Positions 43,893-52,678 of a DNA stretch of 53,423 bases are shown here, one piece after another (the first letter of the stretch is position 1; the number at the start of each line of letters is the position of its first letter). The notes under the pieces are model-generated. The model was not told where the DNA came from, made no database searches, and was given only the letters and a program-made list of their open reading frames with translations. The DNA comes from Massilia sp. BJB1822. Its GTDB lineage: Bacteria > Pseudomonadota > Gammaproteobacteria > Burkholderiales > Burkholderiaceae_D. Location: NCBI RefSeq assembly GCF_013369485.1, contig NZ_JABWEB010000029.1, positions 1 through 53,423 on the forward strand, given 5' to 3'. A program made the translations under genes and the position numbers.

Positions 43893-44249
43893 TCAATACT
43901 CGTCGTATTTGCGGGCATCGCCCTTGACTTGCGCGGCCGGGTATTTGGCCCGGTTCAGCGCCATTTTCTCCAGCGCGGCGGCGCGCAGGTCGACGCCGGT
44001 CTTGTCGGCCAGCTGCACCAGGTAGAGCAGCACATCGGCCAGCTCGTGGCGGATGCCTTCGCGCTTGCGTTCATCGAGTTCCTCCAGCGCGCCGGTGGGC
44101 AGCCACTGGAAATGCTCGACCAGCTCGGCCACTTCCACCGACAAGGCCATCGCCAGATTCTTCGGCGTATGGAACTGTTCCCAGTCGCGTTCCGCCGCAA
44201 AGGCGCGCGTCAGCTCGCGCAGCTGGTCCAGTGAATCCTGCCGGCTCAT
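43893..44249 (-). CDS. MazG-like nucleotide pyrophosphohydrolase
   Basis: A 118-aa all-helical enzyme of the MazG/dCTPase (RS21-C6-like) superfamily, expected to cleave nucleoside triphosphates to the monophosphate and pyrophosphate, cleaning damaged or non-canonical nucleotides from the pool. The magnesium-binding acidic motifs are visible: SVEVAELVEHFQW (Glu39, Glu42) and HELADVLLYLVQLAD (Glu69, Asp72). The start WEQFHTPKNLAMAL and the length match the dCTP-pyrophosphatase-like type. Its start codon lies within a 166-base gap shared with the divergent M1 peptidase gene. Confidence 0.88.
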   Translation of the reverse strand: MSRQDSLDQLRELTRAFAAERDWEQFHTPKNLAMALSVEVAELVEHFQWLPTGALEELDERKREGIRHELADVLLYLVQLADKTGVDLRAAALEKMALNRAKYPAAQVKGDARKYDEY

Positions 44250-44415
44250 GCTGCCGCCTTTTGCATAAGGGCGATCGGGGCGCGCACGTCCGGCTGAACC
44301 GGGGTTTCAAAAGCGTTCTTCATCGGTGTTTTTTCAGGTGGCGGGAACAGGCGACAATGCTATCATCCCTGCGCCGCCCACCACAGATGGGCGCTCACAA
44401 GAGAAAGGGAGAATC

Positions 44416-47091
44416 ATGAAATCGCTAGTATCTCAAGCTGTGGCGCTGACTATCAGTTCCGCGTTCGCAGCGGGCGCCATCAGCGCCCATGCCGCCACCC
44501 CCGCCGCTGCCGCAGTTCCCGCTGCGGCGCGCGCCGACAACGCCTGGCTCAGCGAAGCCGACGCCATGGCGCGTTCGGCCCGCGTCTCGAACGTGGCCTA
44601 TGTACTGGACTTTAAACTCACCAGCGGCGAAAGCTTCAGCGCCACCACCACGCTCAATTTCGATCTGAGCGACGCCAGCCAGGCGCTGACCGTGGACCTG
44701 GACCAGGCCACCATCAGCGCGCTCACCGTCAACGGCAAGGCCGTAACGCCGAAATACAATAAATGGTTTATCACCTTGGCGGCGGAAGACCTGCGCCAGG
44801 GCCGCAACACCGTCACGGTGAGCTACGAGCGCAAGCACAGCACCAATGGCGAGGGTCTGCACCGCATGGTCGATCCGGCCGACGGCCGCGTCTACACCTA
44901 TTCCCATTTCGAACCGGCCGCCGCGCACCAGATGTTCGCCCTGTTCGACCAGCCCGACCTGAAGGCGACTTACCAGCTCAACGTCACCGCGCCGGCCGAC
45001 TGGCAGGTGGTGTCGATGACGCGCGAAAACGCGGTGCAGGACGTGGACGGCGCCAAGCGCTGGACTTTCCCTGTCTCGAAAAAACTCAGCGCCTACAACT
45101 TCTCCCTGCACGCCGGTCCTTACAAGGTGTGGGAAGACAAGACCAGCGCCAAATACCCGATGCGCCTGATGGCGCGCCAGTCGCTGGCGGCCCAGGTGCA
45201 GCCTGAAATCTGGTTCCGCTATACCGCGCAAGGCCTGAAGTTCTTCGACGAATACTTCGGCGTTCCTTACCAGTTCGACAAATACGACCAGATCCTGGTG
45301 CCCGACTTCCTCTACGGCGCCATGGAAAACGCCGGCGCCGTCACCTTCGGCGAGGCGCGCTTCGTGCACAAGGACGAGATGACGGCCGCCCAGCGCGAGT
45401 CGCTGGCCACGGTCATCATGCACGAGATGGCCCACCAGTGGTTCGGCGACCTGGTGACGATGAAGTGGTGGAACGGCCTGTGGCTGAACGAGAGTTTCGC
45501 GTCCTTCATGGCCACCCTGGCCGCGGCCGAGGCGACCGAATTCAAGAACGGCTGGCAGTCCTTCTACACGCGCGGCAAGGTCGGCGCCTATGAGCACGAC
45601 CAGCGCGTGACCACCCATCCGATCGAGGTGCCGGTGCCGTCCACCGCCAATGCCTTCGACAATATCGATGCCATCACCTATTCAAAAGGCGCGTCCACGC
45701 TCAAGCAGCTGCGCCACCTGCTGGGCCAGGAAGTGTTCCGCAAGGGCGTGCACAACTACCTGGTCAAGTACTCCTGGCAGAACGCGAAACTGGATGACTT
45801 CATCGGCAGCCTGGGCGAAGCGGCCGGCCGCGACCTGGGGCCATGGACCCAGCAGTGGCTCTACCAGCCGGGCGTGAATACCATCACCGCCAGCTATACC
45901 TGCAAGGGCGGCAAGCTGCAGGAATTCAGCCTGCAGCAAAGCGCGCCGGCCGCCTATCCGGTGCTGCGCGAGCAGCGCGTGCAGGTCGGCCTGTTCGTCA
46001 AGCGCGGCGGCCAGCTCCAGCTGGAACGCCAGCAGGGCGTGACGTACAAGGGCGCCAGCACTGTGGTGGAGAACCTGGCCGGCGAAGCCTGCCCGGACCT
46101 GGTCTATCCGAATTACGAGGATTGGGGCTTTGCCAAGGTGAAGCTGGATGCGCGTTCCTTCGCCACCGCGCGCCAGTCGCTGCGCAAGGTCGACGATCCG
46201 CTGCTGCGCACCATGCTGTGGAGTAATCTGTGGGACAGCGTGCGCGATGGCGATCTGCCGCTCAACGATTTCCTGCAAGTGGCGCAGAACAACCTGCCTT
46301 ATGAGAAGGATTACTCGGTGCTGGGCGACGTGATCGCCAAAGTGGACAAGGCGCAGGACTATCTGAACCTGATGGCGCCCGGTTCGCCCTATGCCCAGCG
46401 CACCGCGGCCGCGCTGGAAAAGCTGAGCTGGACCCAGGTACTGGCCAACAAGGGCAATAGCAATTTCCAGCGCCGCTGGTTCGAGCTGCATCTGGATGCC
46501 GTGACCAGCCGGCCCGCGCTGGCGCGTCTGGCGGCCATGCTGGATGGCCGCGAAAAAGCCGGTGGCCTGAACATCAGCCAGGATCTGCGCTGGGACATCC
46601 TGCGCCACCTGAGCCGCCACAACCATCCCGGCATTGCCGCCCGCATCGAGGCCGAGCAGGCGCGCGACAATAGCGACAGCGGTCAGGCAGCCGCGCTGGC
46701 GGCGCGCGTGATCAGCCCCGATCCGCAAGTCAAGCAGGAATGGCTGGCCAAGATCGGCGATCTGCAAAGCAAGCTGCCGTTCTCGCGCATCCGCACCGCC
46801 ATGGGCGCCATGTATCCGGCCGAGCAGCATGCGCTGAGCGAGCAAAGCGCCGCCGAGCGTCTGCGCCAGCTGCCGTTGCTGGACAAGGCGGCCGGCCCGG
46901 TCTTCATGCGCGCCTATGGCGCCAGCATGATCCCCGCCACCTGCACGCCGGCCAGCGTGCAGCGCCTGGCGGCAGCGGTGGAGGACAACAAAGAACTGTC
47001 CACAGGCACCCGCCGCGCCCTGCTGCTGGCGCACCAGGAAGACGCGCGCTGCGTGGCGATCCGCCGGGCTTTGACAGTACCATTAAGCTAG
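44416..47091 (+). CDS. exported M1 family aminopeptidase (PepN-like)
   Basis: An 891-aa zinc aminopeptidase removing N-terminal residues from peptides. Unlike cytoplasmic PepN it begins with a signal peptide (VALTISSAFAAGAISAHAA), so it is predicted to be periplasmic or secreted. Seen: the substrate-binding GAMEN motif (YGAMENAGAVTF), the zinc site HEMAHQW (His336, Glu337, His340) with the third ligand Glu359 in LNESFASF, and a helical ERAP1-like C-terminal domain. The ATG at 44416 follows AAAGGGAG; an earlier in-frame start adds 30 residues without a signal. An exported unknown protein and a DUF885 peptidase follow on the same strand. Confidence 0.92.
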   Translation: MKSLVSQAVALTISSAFAAGAISAHAATPAAAAVPAAARADNAWLSEADAMARSARVSNVAYVLDFKLTSGESFSATTTLNFDLSDASQALTVDLDQATISALTVNGKAVTPKYNKWFITLAAEDLRQGRNTVTVSYERKHSTNGEGLHRMVDPADGRVYTYSHFEPAAAHQMFALFDQPDLKATYQLNVTAPADWQVVSMTRENAVQDVDGAKRWTFPVSKKLSAYNFSLHAGPYKVWEDKTSAKYPMRLMARQSLAAQVQPEIWFRYTAQGLKFFDEYFGVPYQFDKYDQILVPDFLYGAMENAGAVTFGEARFVHKDEMTAAQRESLATVIMHEMAHQWFGDLVTMKWWNGLWLNESFASFMATLAAAEATEFKNGWQSFYTRGKVGAYEHDQRVTTHPIEVPVPSTANAFDNIDAITYSKGASTLKQLRHLLGQEVFRKGVHNYLVKYSWQNAKLDDFIGSLGEAAGRDLGPWTQQWLYQPGVNTITASYTCKGGKLQEFSLQQSAPAAYPVLREQRVQVGLFVKRGGQLQLERQQGVTYKGASTVVENLAGEACPDLVYPNYEDWGFAKVKLDARSFATARQSLRKVDDPLLRTMLWSNLWDSVRDGDLPLNDFLQVAQNNLPYEKDYSVLGDVIAKVDKAQDYLNLMAPGSPYAQRTAAALEKLSWTQVLANKGNSNFQRRWFELHLDAVTSRPALARLAAMLDGREKAGGLNISQDLRWDILRHLSRHNHPGIAARIEAEQARDNSDSGQAAALAARVISPDPQVKQEWLAKIGDLQSKLPFSRIRTAMGAMYPAEQHALSEQSAAERLRQLPLLDKAAGPVFMRAYGASMIPATCTPASVQRLAAAVEDNKELSTGTRRALLLAHQEDARCVAIRRALTVPLS

Positions 47092-47202
47092 CCTTTTTCA
47101 TCCATCAAATCTATTTCGTCCCTCTATAGCCCTGGTCTATAGTAAAGACGGCGGCAGGCCGGAAGGCATCCCGGCTCTGCCCCGTCTAAAAAGGGGATTA
47201 CC

Positions 47203-47649
47203 ATGAACAAGACCGCACTATGCCTGCTCGCCGTTTTGGCCGGCGCCGGGCAGGGGATGGCGTTGGCGGAACCGCCAGCGCAAGACGCCAAACAGCCGGT
47301 GGAAACCGTGCGCATTCCGGCCCAGGCCGACCGCATCGAACTGCCGGCAACCCGCTATGGCATGAACGTGACCAACTTCGCGTCCTATCGCGGCAGCTAT
47401 GAGCTGTCCAATGGCCAGGAACTATCGCTGACCTCCGGCACGGCCACCATGTATGCGATTCTCGACCATGGCCGCAAAGTGCGCCTGATCGGCGCCGGCA
47501 GCGATACCTTCGTGGCCGAGGACCGCAGCATCCATATGCGCCTCTGGCGCGGCATCGACGGCGAAGTGGGCGGCGAACTGCTGCTGGCCCAGCCCGTGGA
47601 CATGGCAGGCCTGGATGCGCCGCTGCTGCGCGTGGCCATGCACCGCTAG
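47203..47649 (+). CDS. exported hypothetical protein, 148 aa
   Basis: A signal peptide (LCLLAVLAGAGQGMALA, cleavage after about residue 22) precedes a small beta-rich mature domain of about 125 residues: NVTNFASYRGSYELSNGQELSLTSGTATMYAILDHG, then IHMRLWRGIDGEVGGELLLAQPV. This strand-turn pattern, with a YELSNGQ segment, resembles small periplasmic beta-sandwich proteins, but I recognise no named family. A ribosome site AAGGGG precedes the ATG. It lies between two exported metallopeptidase genes on the same strand, 111 and 84 bases from them, each gap large enough for its own promoter. Confidence 0.7.
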   Translation: MNKTALCLLAVLAGAGQGMALAEPPAQDAKQPVETVRIPAQADRIELPATRYGMNVTNFASYRGSYELSNGQELSLTSGTATMYAILDHGRKVRLIGAGSDTFVAEDRSIHMRLWRGIDGEVGGELLLAQPVDMAGLDAPLLRVAMHR

Positions 47650-47733
47650 CCTTGCCGTTGTGTAAAGCAGGCCACTCCCTTACACTGTGCCGGCCGGACG
47701 CGCACGCGTCCTTACCGGAACAGGAGGGAGTGG

Positions 47734-49017
47734 ATGAAGAAACTGCTGTTGGGCAGTGCCGCCTTGCTGATGGCGGGCAGCGTCTGGGCTGCGCCGTTGC
47801 AGGACGTGGCCGAACGCTATACCAAACTGGTGCTGGCCGTCGGCCAGCATGACGCCAATTATGTCGATGCCTATTACGGCCCGCCGCAATGGCAGGAGGA
47901 GGCGGCGCGCAAGAAGCGCCCGCTGAAGGAGCTGCGCGCCGACGCCGGGGCCACACTCAAGCTGTTGGCCGGGCAGAAGGGCACCGACGCCGACGAAACC
48001 CTGCGCATCGAATTCCTCAACAAGCAGCTGGCCGCGATGCAGGCCTACATCGATATGCTGGACGGGAAGAAGTTCAGCTTCGATGAGGAAACCGCACGCC
48101 TGTACGACGCCGTCACACCCCACCATACGCGCGCCTACTACGAAAGTCTGGTCGGCGAAATCGCGCAGCTGCTGCCGGGCAGCGGCCCCGTGACCGAACG
48201 CCTGAAAGCCTTCCGCCAGAACTTCGTGATTCCGGCCGAGCGACTGCGCCCGGTGATGGATGCCGCCATCCGCGCCTGCCGCGAACGCACCGCGCCGCAT
48301 ATCGGCTTGCCCGAGCAGGAAAGCTTCACGCTGGAATTCGTCACCGGCAAGCCCTGGTCGGGCTATAACTGGTACAAGGGCCAGTCGCGCAGCCTGATTC
48401 AGATCAATACCGAATTCCCCATCTATATCGACCGCGCCGTGGACCTGGGCTGCCACGAGGGCTATCCCGGCCACCATGTCTACAACGCGCTGCTGGAGCA
48501 GACCCTGGTCAAGGGCAAGGGCTGGGTCGAGTACAGCGTCTATCCGCTGCAATCGCCGATGTCGCTGATCGCCGAAGGCAGCGCCAACTACGGCATCGAG
48601 CTGGCCTTCAGCGAGGACGAGCGCCTGGAGTTCGAGCAGAAGGTGCTGTTCCCGCTGGCCGGCCTCGACCCGGCGCTGGCGCCGCAGTATGCGCGCCTGC
48701 GCCGCCTGCTGGCGAAACTGAGCTACGCCGACAACGACGCCGCCATGCAGTACCTGGATGGCAGCTTCACGCGCGCCCAGGCCATCGACTGGCTGGTGAA
48801 CGTGCAGCTCTATCCGCCGGAAAAATCGGCGCAGCGCGTGCAGTTCTACGACACGGTGCGCAGCTATGTCATCAACTACAATCTGGGCGCCGATTTGGTG
48901 AAAGCGTATGTGCAGCGCCACGCCACCGCCAGCGATCCGCAGCAGGCGCGCGCCCAACGCTGGGCGGCCTTCCGCGCGCTGCTGTCGTCGCCGCGGCTGG
49001 CGAGCGGTTTGCGCTGA
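47734..49017 (+). CDS. exported DUF885-type metallopeptidase
   Basis: A 427-aa protein with a signal peptide (LLLGSAALLMAGSVWA). The central motif HEGYPGHH (residues 241-248) is the HExxPGHH signature of DUF885, where the first His, the Glu and a following His form the zinc site. IAEGSANYGIELAF downstream fits the expected third-ligand segment (EGWA in relatives). The rest is helical, and the protein is shorter than many DUF885 members (500-600 aa). Hydrolysis of peptides is the likely activity but is not established for this family branch. The ATG at 47734 is preceded by AGGAGGG. Confidence 0.8.
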   Translation: MKKLLLGSAALLMAGSVWAAPLQDVAERYTKLVLAVGQHDANYVDAYYGPPQWQEEAARKKRPLKELRADAGATLKLLAGQKGTDADETLRIEFLNKQLAAMQAYIDMLDGKKFSFDEETARLYDAVTPHHTRAYYESLVGEIAQLLPGSGPVTERLKAFRQNFVIPAERLRPVMDAAIRACRERTAPHIGLPEQESFTLEFVTGKPWSGYNWYKGQSRSLIQINTEFPIYIDRAVDLGCHEGYPGHHVYNALLEQTLVKGKGWVEYSVYPLQSPMSLIAEGSANYGIELAFSEDERLEFEQKVLFPLAGLDPALAPQYARLRRLLAKLSYADNDAAMQYLDGSFTRAQAIDWLVNVQLYPPEKSAQRVQFYDTVRSYVINYNLGADLVKAYVQRHATASDPQQARAQRWAAFRALLSSPRLASGLR

Positions 49018-49162
49018 CATGCTTGCATGACGATAGTGTCGCAGTTCGAGCGCGGACTGCGGCGCAATCGTGGCGTGCTTGATCCCGCTTCCCAACATGC
49101 GCTAGGATAGTCCGCGAGCTGTTCTCCCCGATACGCGTTACCCCGCTGTGAAAGGTGATGAT

Positions 49163-49879
49163 ATGCAGACTTCCTCCGAACGCGGCGGCGCCGCCGCAGC
49201 AGGCACCGCGAAGATCGACCGCTGGCAGAAGGACAGGCAGAAACTGTTCAAGGCCATCCCCCCCGAAGGCAAGACGGTGCGCTATCTGGGCAAGAGCTTC
49301 CTGGTCTATCCCGACACCTTCTGGCCCTTCACCGACAGCCAGCCGCTGGTGCAGAACCTGCATATCCCGCCCGGCGCCAGCGTGCTCGATGTGGGCACCG
49401 GCTCCGGCGTGATCGCCGTCTTCGCCTGCTACGGCGGCGCGGCCCGCGTGCTGGCGCTGGATATCAATCCGGCCGCCGTCAAAAGCGCGCGCCACAACGC
49501 GCAGCAGCACGGCTTTGACACGGTGATGGAAGTGCGCCAGTCCAATCTGTTCGAACAGGCGGGCGAGGAGCAGTTCGACGTCATCACCGCCAATCTGCCT
49601 TTCCGCAACAAGGAAGCGCACGACGTGGTGGCGCGCTCGCAGTGGGACACCGATTTCCAGACCAACACCCAGTTCTTCCGCCAGGTTGGAAAATACCTGA
49701 AGCCGGGCGGCCGCATCTACTTTGCGCATTCGAATTTCGGCGCGGTGGACGAGGTGAAAAAGCTGGCGCAGGAAGCCGGTTTCAGCGTGCGCCTGATGGC
49801 GACCGCCAGCGCCGACAAGGCGGAAACCAAGCAGTTCTACGCCTTCCTGATCGAACGCGCCCCGTCCGGCGCGCCATAA
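49163..49879 (+). CDS. class I SAM-dependent methyltransferase
   Basis: A 238-aa cytoplasmic methyltransferase. Motif I VLDVGTGSGVIAVFA (about residue 73) binds S-adenosylmethionine, ALDIN follows in motif II, and motif IV reads ITANLPFRNKEAH, an NLPF variant of the N/D-P-P-Y/F loop that points to methylation of an amide or amine nitrogen. The N-terminal RYLGKSFLVYPDTFWPF segment is typical of the HemK/PrmC-like group. The ATG at 49163 is preferred over a GTG at 49148, with AAAGGTGA upstream. The sulfotransferase gene starts 13 bases after its stop, so they may share a transcript. The target is unknown. Confidence 0.85.
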   Translation: MQTSSERGGAAAAGTAKIDRWQKDRQKLFKAIPPEGKTVRYLGKSFLVYPDTFWPFTDSQPLVQNLHIPPGASVLDVGTGSGVIAVFACYGGAARVLALDINPAAVKSARHNAQQHGFDTVMEVRQSNLFEQAGEEQFDVITANLPFRNKEAHDVVARSQWDTDFQTNTQFFRQVGKYLKPGGRIYFAHSNFGAVDEVKKLAQEAGFSVRLMATASADKAETKQFYAFLIERAPSGAP

Positions 49880-49892
49880 AGCGGCGGTTGCG

Positions 49893-51146
49893 ATGAAAGC
49901 GCTGCTGCAGTCGGTCGCCGCGCTGCGCGACGTGCCTTGCGCGCCATGGCGCGGCGCGGTGCGGCGGGTGGCGGTGATACTGACCAGTTCCCGCTCCGGC
50001 TCCAGCCTGTTCAAGAGCGTGCTGGCCGGACATCCCGCCATCGCTTCGCTGGATGGCGAGGCCGAACCCTTCCTGGCTTTGAGCGGCAACGGCTTTGGCT
50101 TCAACTCCGACAGCGACGCCTTGCGCAGCCTGACTAATCTCGATGCGCTGGCCGACAATATCTTCGATGGCTTGACCGTGGCCGACCAGCATTGGGCGCC
50201 GCTGCCGGAACTGATGGCGCGCTGGAGCCGCCGCCTGCTGCTGCAGTTTCCTGTGTTGTTCAGCGTGCAGGAGGAGCACCAGCGCATGCTGCGCGCACTG
50301 GACGAGGTGCTGGGCCACGCTTGCGCGCGCGAACGCGAAGCGCGGGAGCCGCTGGACGAGCAGGAGGTGCAGCGTCAGGTTCTGGCGGCCCTGTTCTGGC
50401 GCGAACCCTGGCGCGTCGATTACTACGATGGCCATCTTGGGCCGGGCGCCAACAAGTATTTCGACGAGGCGGCCAAGATCGAGGAGCCGCCCTTCGTGCT
50501 GCCGCGCCTGCGCCGGCGCCGCTTCGCCGCCGCCGACGCGCAGGACAAGGTCTTGCTGTTCAAGACGCCGTCCGATGCTTACCGTCCCGGCCTGTACGAG
50601 CAGCTCTTCCCGCGGGCGGCGGTGCGCTACATCCATCTGACGCGCGGCTACGCCCAATGCGTGAATGGCCTGATGGACGGCTGGCTCTCGCCCACCGGCT
50701 TCTTCGCCCACGATCTGCGCCGCGCCGGCATCTCGCTGGATATCGCCGGCTATTCCGACCAGCTGCCCTTTGGCCGCCACTGGTGGAAATTCGATTTGCC
50801 GCCGGACTGGCATGCGCTCAGCGCCGCCAGCCTGGAAGAGGTGTGCCTGGCGCAGTGGCTGGCCAGCCACCGCGCCATCATCGCCAGCGGCGTGCCGGCG
50901 CTGCGCCTGGCGTTCGAGAACTTCATGGCCGATCCGGCCGCCATCATGGAACGCGCCACGCGCTGGCTGGAACTGCCGCCCTTGTCCCTGCCGCCCGCGC
51001 TGCCGGTGACGATGGCGACCGAGGCGCCCGGCGCCGGACGCTGGCGCAAGCGCCGTCCGCAACTGGGGGCGTTGGCCGCGCGGCCGGAGGTGGCCAGCCT
51101 GATGGACGAACTGGGCTACCGCATGGAGCAGGAGGACTGGCAATGA
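49893..51146 (+). CDS. sulfotransferase family protein
   Basis: A 417-aa cytoplasmic enzyme predicted to transfer sulfate from PAPS to an unknown acceptor. The 5'-phosphosulfate loop ILTSSRSGSSLFKSVLAGHPAI is at residues 29-50. A second cofactor segment, YIHLTRGYAQCVNGLMDGW, fits the 3'-phosphate-binding strand-helix. The length is well above many bacterial sulfotransferases because of a central insertion (about residues 90-190). It overlaps the arginase-fold gene by 4 bases, and an adenylyl-sulfate kinase, which makes PAPS, lies next to that gene. This arrangement supports a local sulfation pathway. Confidence 0.82.
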   Translation: MKALLQSVAALRDVPCAPWRGAVRRVAVILTSSRSGSSLFKSVLAGHPAIASLDGEAEPFLALSGNGFGFNSDSDALRSLTNLDALADNIFDGLTVADQHWAPLPELMARWSRRLLLQFPVLFSVQEEHQRMLRALDEVLGHACAREREAREPLDEQEVQRQVLAALFWREPWRVDYYDGHLGPGANKYFDEAAKIEEPPFVLPRLRRRRFAAADAQDKVLLFKTPSDAYRPGLYEQLFPRAAVRYIHLTRGYAQCVNGLMDGWLSPTGFFAHDLRRAGISLDIAGYSDQLPFGRHWWKFDLPPDWHALSAASLEEVCLAQWLASHRAIIASGVPALRLAFENFMADPAAIMERATRWLELPPLSLPPALPVTMATEAPGAGRWRKRRPQLGALAARPEVASLMDELGYRMEQEDWQ

Positions 51147-51964
51147 GGCGGCGCTTTCTCGTGCCGTATCTGATGGGCCAGCGCCGCGACGGCCTGGCGC
51201 GCGTGGCGCAACTCGATACGGCGCCGTGGCAGGTGCTGGCGCTGCCCGGCCGGACGGAAACGAAGATCGCCGACAAGGGCGCGCAGATGGCCAGCATGGG
51301 CGAGGTATATGCCGGACTGGCGGAGCAGGTGTGCCGCGCCGTGCAGGCGGGCGAGCAGCCGGTCAGCATTTCCGGCGACTGTATCTCGACCCTGGGCATG
51401 CTGGCCGGCTTGCAGCGGGCCGGATGCGAGCCGCAGCGCATCCTGTGGCTGGACGCGCACGGCGATTTCCACACCTGGGGCACGACCCAGACCCAGTACC
51501 TGGGCGGCATGCCGCTGGCCATGCTGGTGGGGCGGCAGGACCGGCGCCAGAACAGCCGCGACGCCATCGAGGCGCTGCGCCGCGCGGTTGGCGTGCGGCC
51601 CTATCCGGAGCCGCGCGTGCTGCTGTCGGATGCGCGCGACCTCGATCCGGGGGAGGATGCGGCCCTGCGCGCCTCCGACATCGTGTGCTGCCGCTTCGGC
51701 GAGATCGAAAGCCTGCTGCGGCCGGAGGAAAGCCTGTATGTGCATTTCGATACCGATGTGATGGACGCGGCGGAACTGGCGGCGCTCAAGTATCACGTCG
51801 GCCATGGTCCCAGTTATGCCGAGACGGCGGAGCTGTTCCGCCGCCTGGCGCGCTACCCGATTGCGGCGGTTTCCGTCTCGGCCTGGCACGGCGACCGCGA
51901 TGCGGGCGACAAGACGGCGCTGGCCTGCCTGGAGCTGCTGCACCTGCTGCTGCCCGGCTCATAA
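51143..51964 (+). CDS. arginase-fold (ureohydrolase-like) protein with altered metal site
   Basis: A 273-aa protein of the arginase/agmatinase/formiminoglutamase superfamily, which hydrolyses C-N bonds of guanidino or related groups at a two-manganese site. Seen: LDAHGDFHT (Asp104, His106, Asp108, His110) and FDTDVMD (Asp203, Asp205, Asp208). The usual GDHS segment reads GDCIS, so the first metal-binding His is Cys80. The protein also lacks part of the usual C-terminal active-site region. It may be an atypical hydrolase or have a new role. The ATG overlaps the sulfotransferase stop (ATGA), with GGAGG upstream. Its end overlaps the convergent cysC gene by 6 bases. Confidence 0.8.
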   Translation: MRRRFLVPYLMGQRRDGLARVAQLDTAPWQVLALPGRTETKIADKGAQMASMGEVYAGLAEQVCRAVQAGEQPVSISGDCISTLGMLAGLQRAGCEPQRILWLDAHGDFHTWGTTQTQYLGGMPLAMLVGRQDRRQNSRDAIEALRRAVGVRPYPEPRVLLSDARDLDPGEDAALRASDIVCCRFGEIESLLRPEESLYVHFDTDVMDAAELAALKYHVGHGPSYAETAELFRRLARYPIAAVSVSAWHGDRDAGDKTALACLELLHLLLPGS

Positions 51965-52576
51965 GGGCCAGTGGCGGGCGGCGATGACGCCGTATTCGCG
52001 CAGCAGGTCGAGCACCCGGCCGGCCGCCTCGTCGACGCCGATGCTGCAGGTGTCGAGCACCAGCTCCGCCTGCGCGGGCGCCTCGTAGGGCGAGGAAATG
52101 CCGGTGAAGTCGGCGATCTCGCCGGCGCGGGCGCGCCGGTACAGGCCTTTGACGTCGCGCTCTTCGCAGGCGGCGACGGAGCAGCGGCAATAGACTTCGA
52201 GAAAATCGCCGGCCGGCAGCAGGGCGCGCGCCCGTTCCCGGTCGGCGCGAAAGGGAGAAATGAAGGCTGCCAGCACAATCATGCCCGCCTCGCTGAAGAG
52301 GCGCGCCGTTTCGGCCGCGCGCCGGATGTTTTCCGCGCGCTCGGCGGGCGCGAAGCCCAGGTCGGAGCACAGGCCGTGGCGCACATTATCGCCATCCAGT
52401 ACGAAGCTGCGGCAAGCCTGCTGGAACAGGCGCGCTTCGACGGCGCGCGCCACGCTGGACTTGCCGGAACCGGACAGGCCGGTGAACCAGACCACGGCGC
52501 TGCGGTGGTTGTTCAATTGCTCGCGCTGGGCGCGCGTGATGCTGCTGTACTGCCAAACGATGTCGCTGCTAGTCAT
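51959..52576 (-). CDS. cysC: adenylyl-sulfate (APS) kinase
   Basis: A 205-aa kinase that phosphorylates APS to PAPS, the sulfate donor of sulfotransferases. Walker A GLSGSGKS is at residues 33-40, DGDNVRHGL at 61-69, LGFAPAERAENIRR follows and FISPFRADR contains the family serine. The length is usual for stand-alone CysC. No ATP sulfurylase gene (cysD/N) is in the window. Its neighbours are the sulfotransferase and arginase-fold genes, which face it, and a divergent FAD/NAD(P)-binding protein. The position suggests it supplies PAPS for the local sulfotransferase rather than only general sulfur assimilation. Confidence 0.93.
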   Translation of the reverse strand: MTSSDIVWQYSSITRAQREQLNNHRSAVVWFTGLSGSGKSSVARAVEARLFQQACRSFVLDGDNVRHGLCSDLGFAPAERAENIRRAAETARLFSEAGMIVLAAFISPFRADRERARALLPAGDFLEVYCRCSVAACEERDVKGLYRRARAGEIADFTGISSPYEAPAQAELVLDTCSIGVDEAAGRVLDLLREYGVIAARHWPL

Positions 52577-52678
52577 GGCTCAGACCTTTCTTTGGCGGGG
52601 AAAGAAGGGACTTGCTTTGATGGCGGGATCTGCATTTTCAATATACACGGATTGGTTTGCTTTGTCGGGGAGGGTAGC

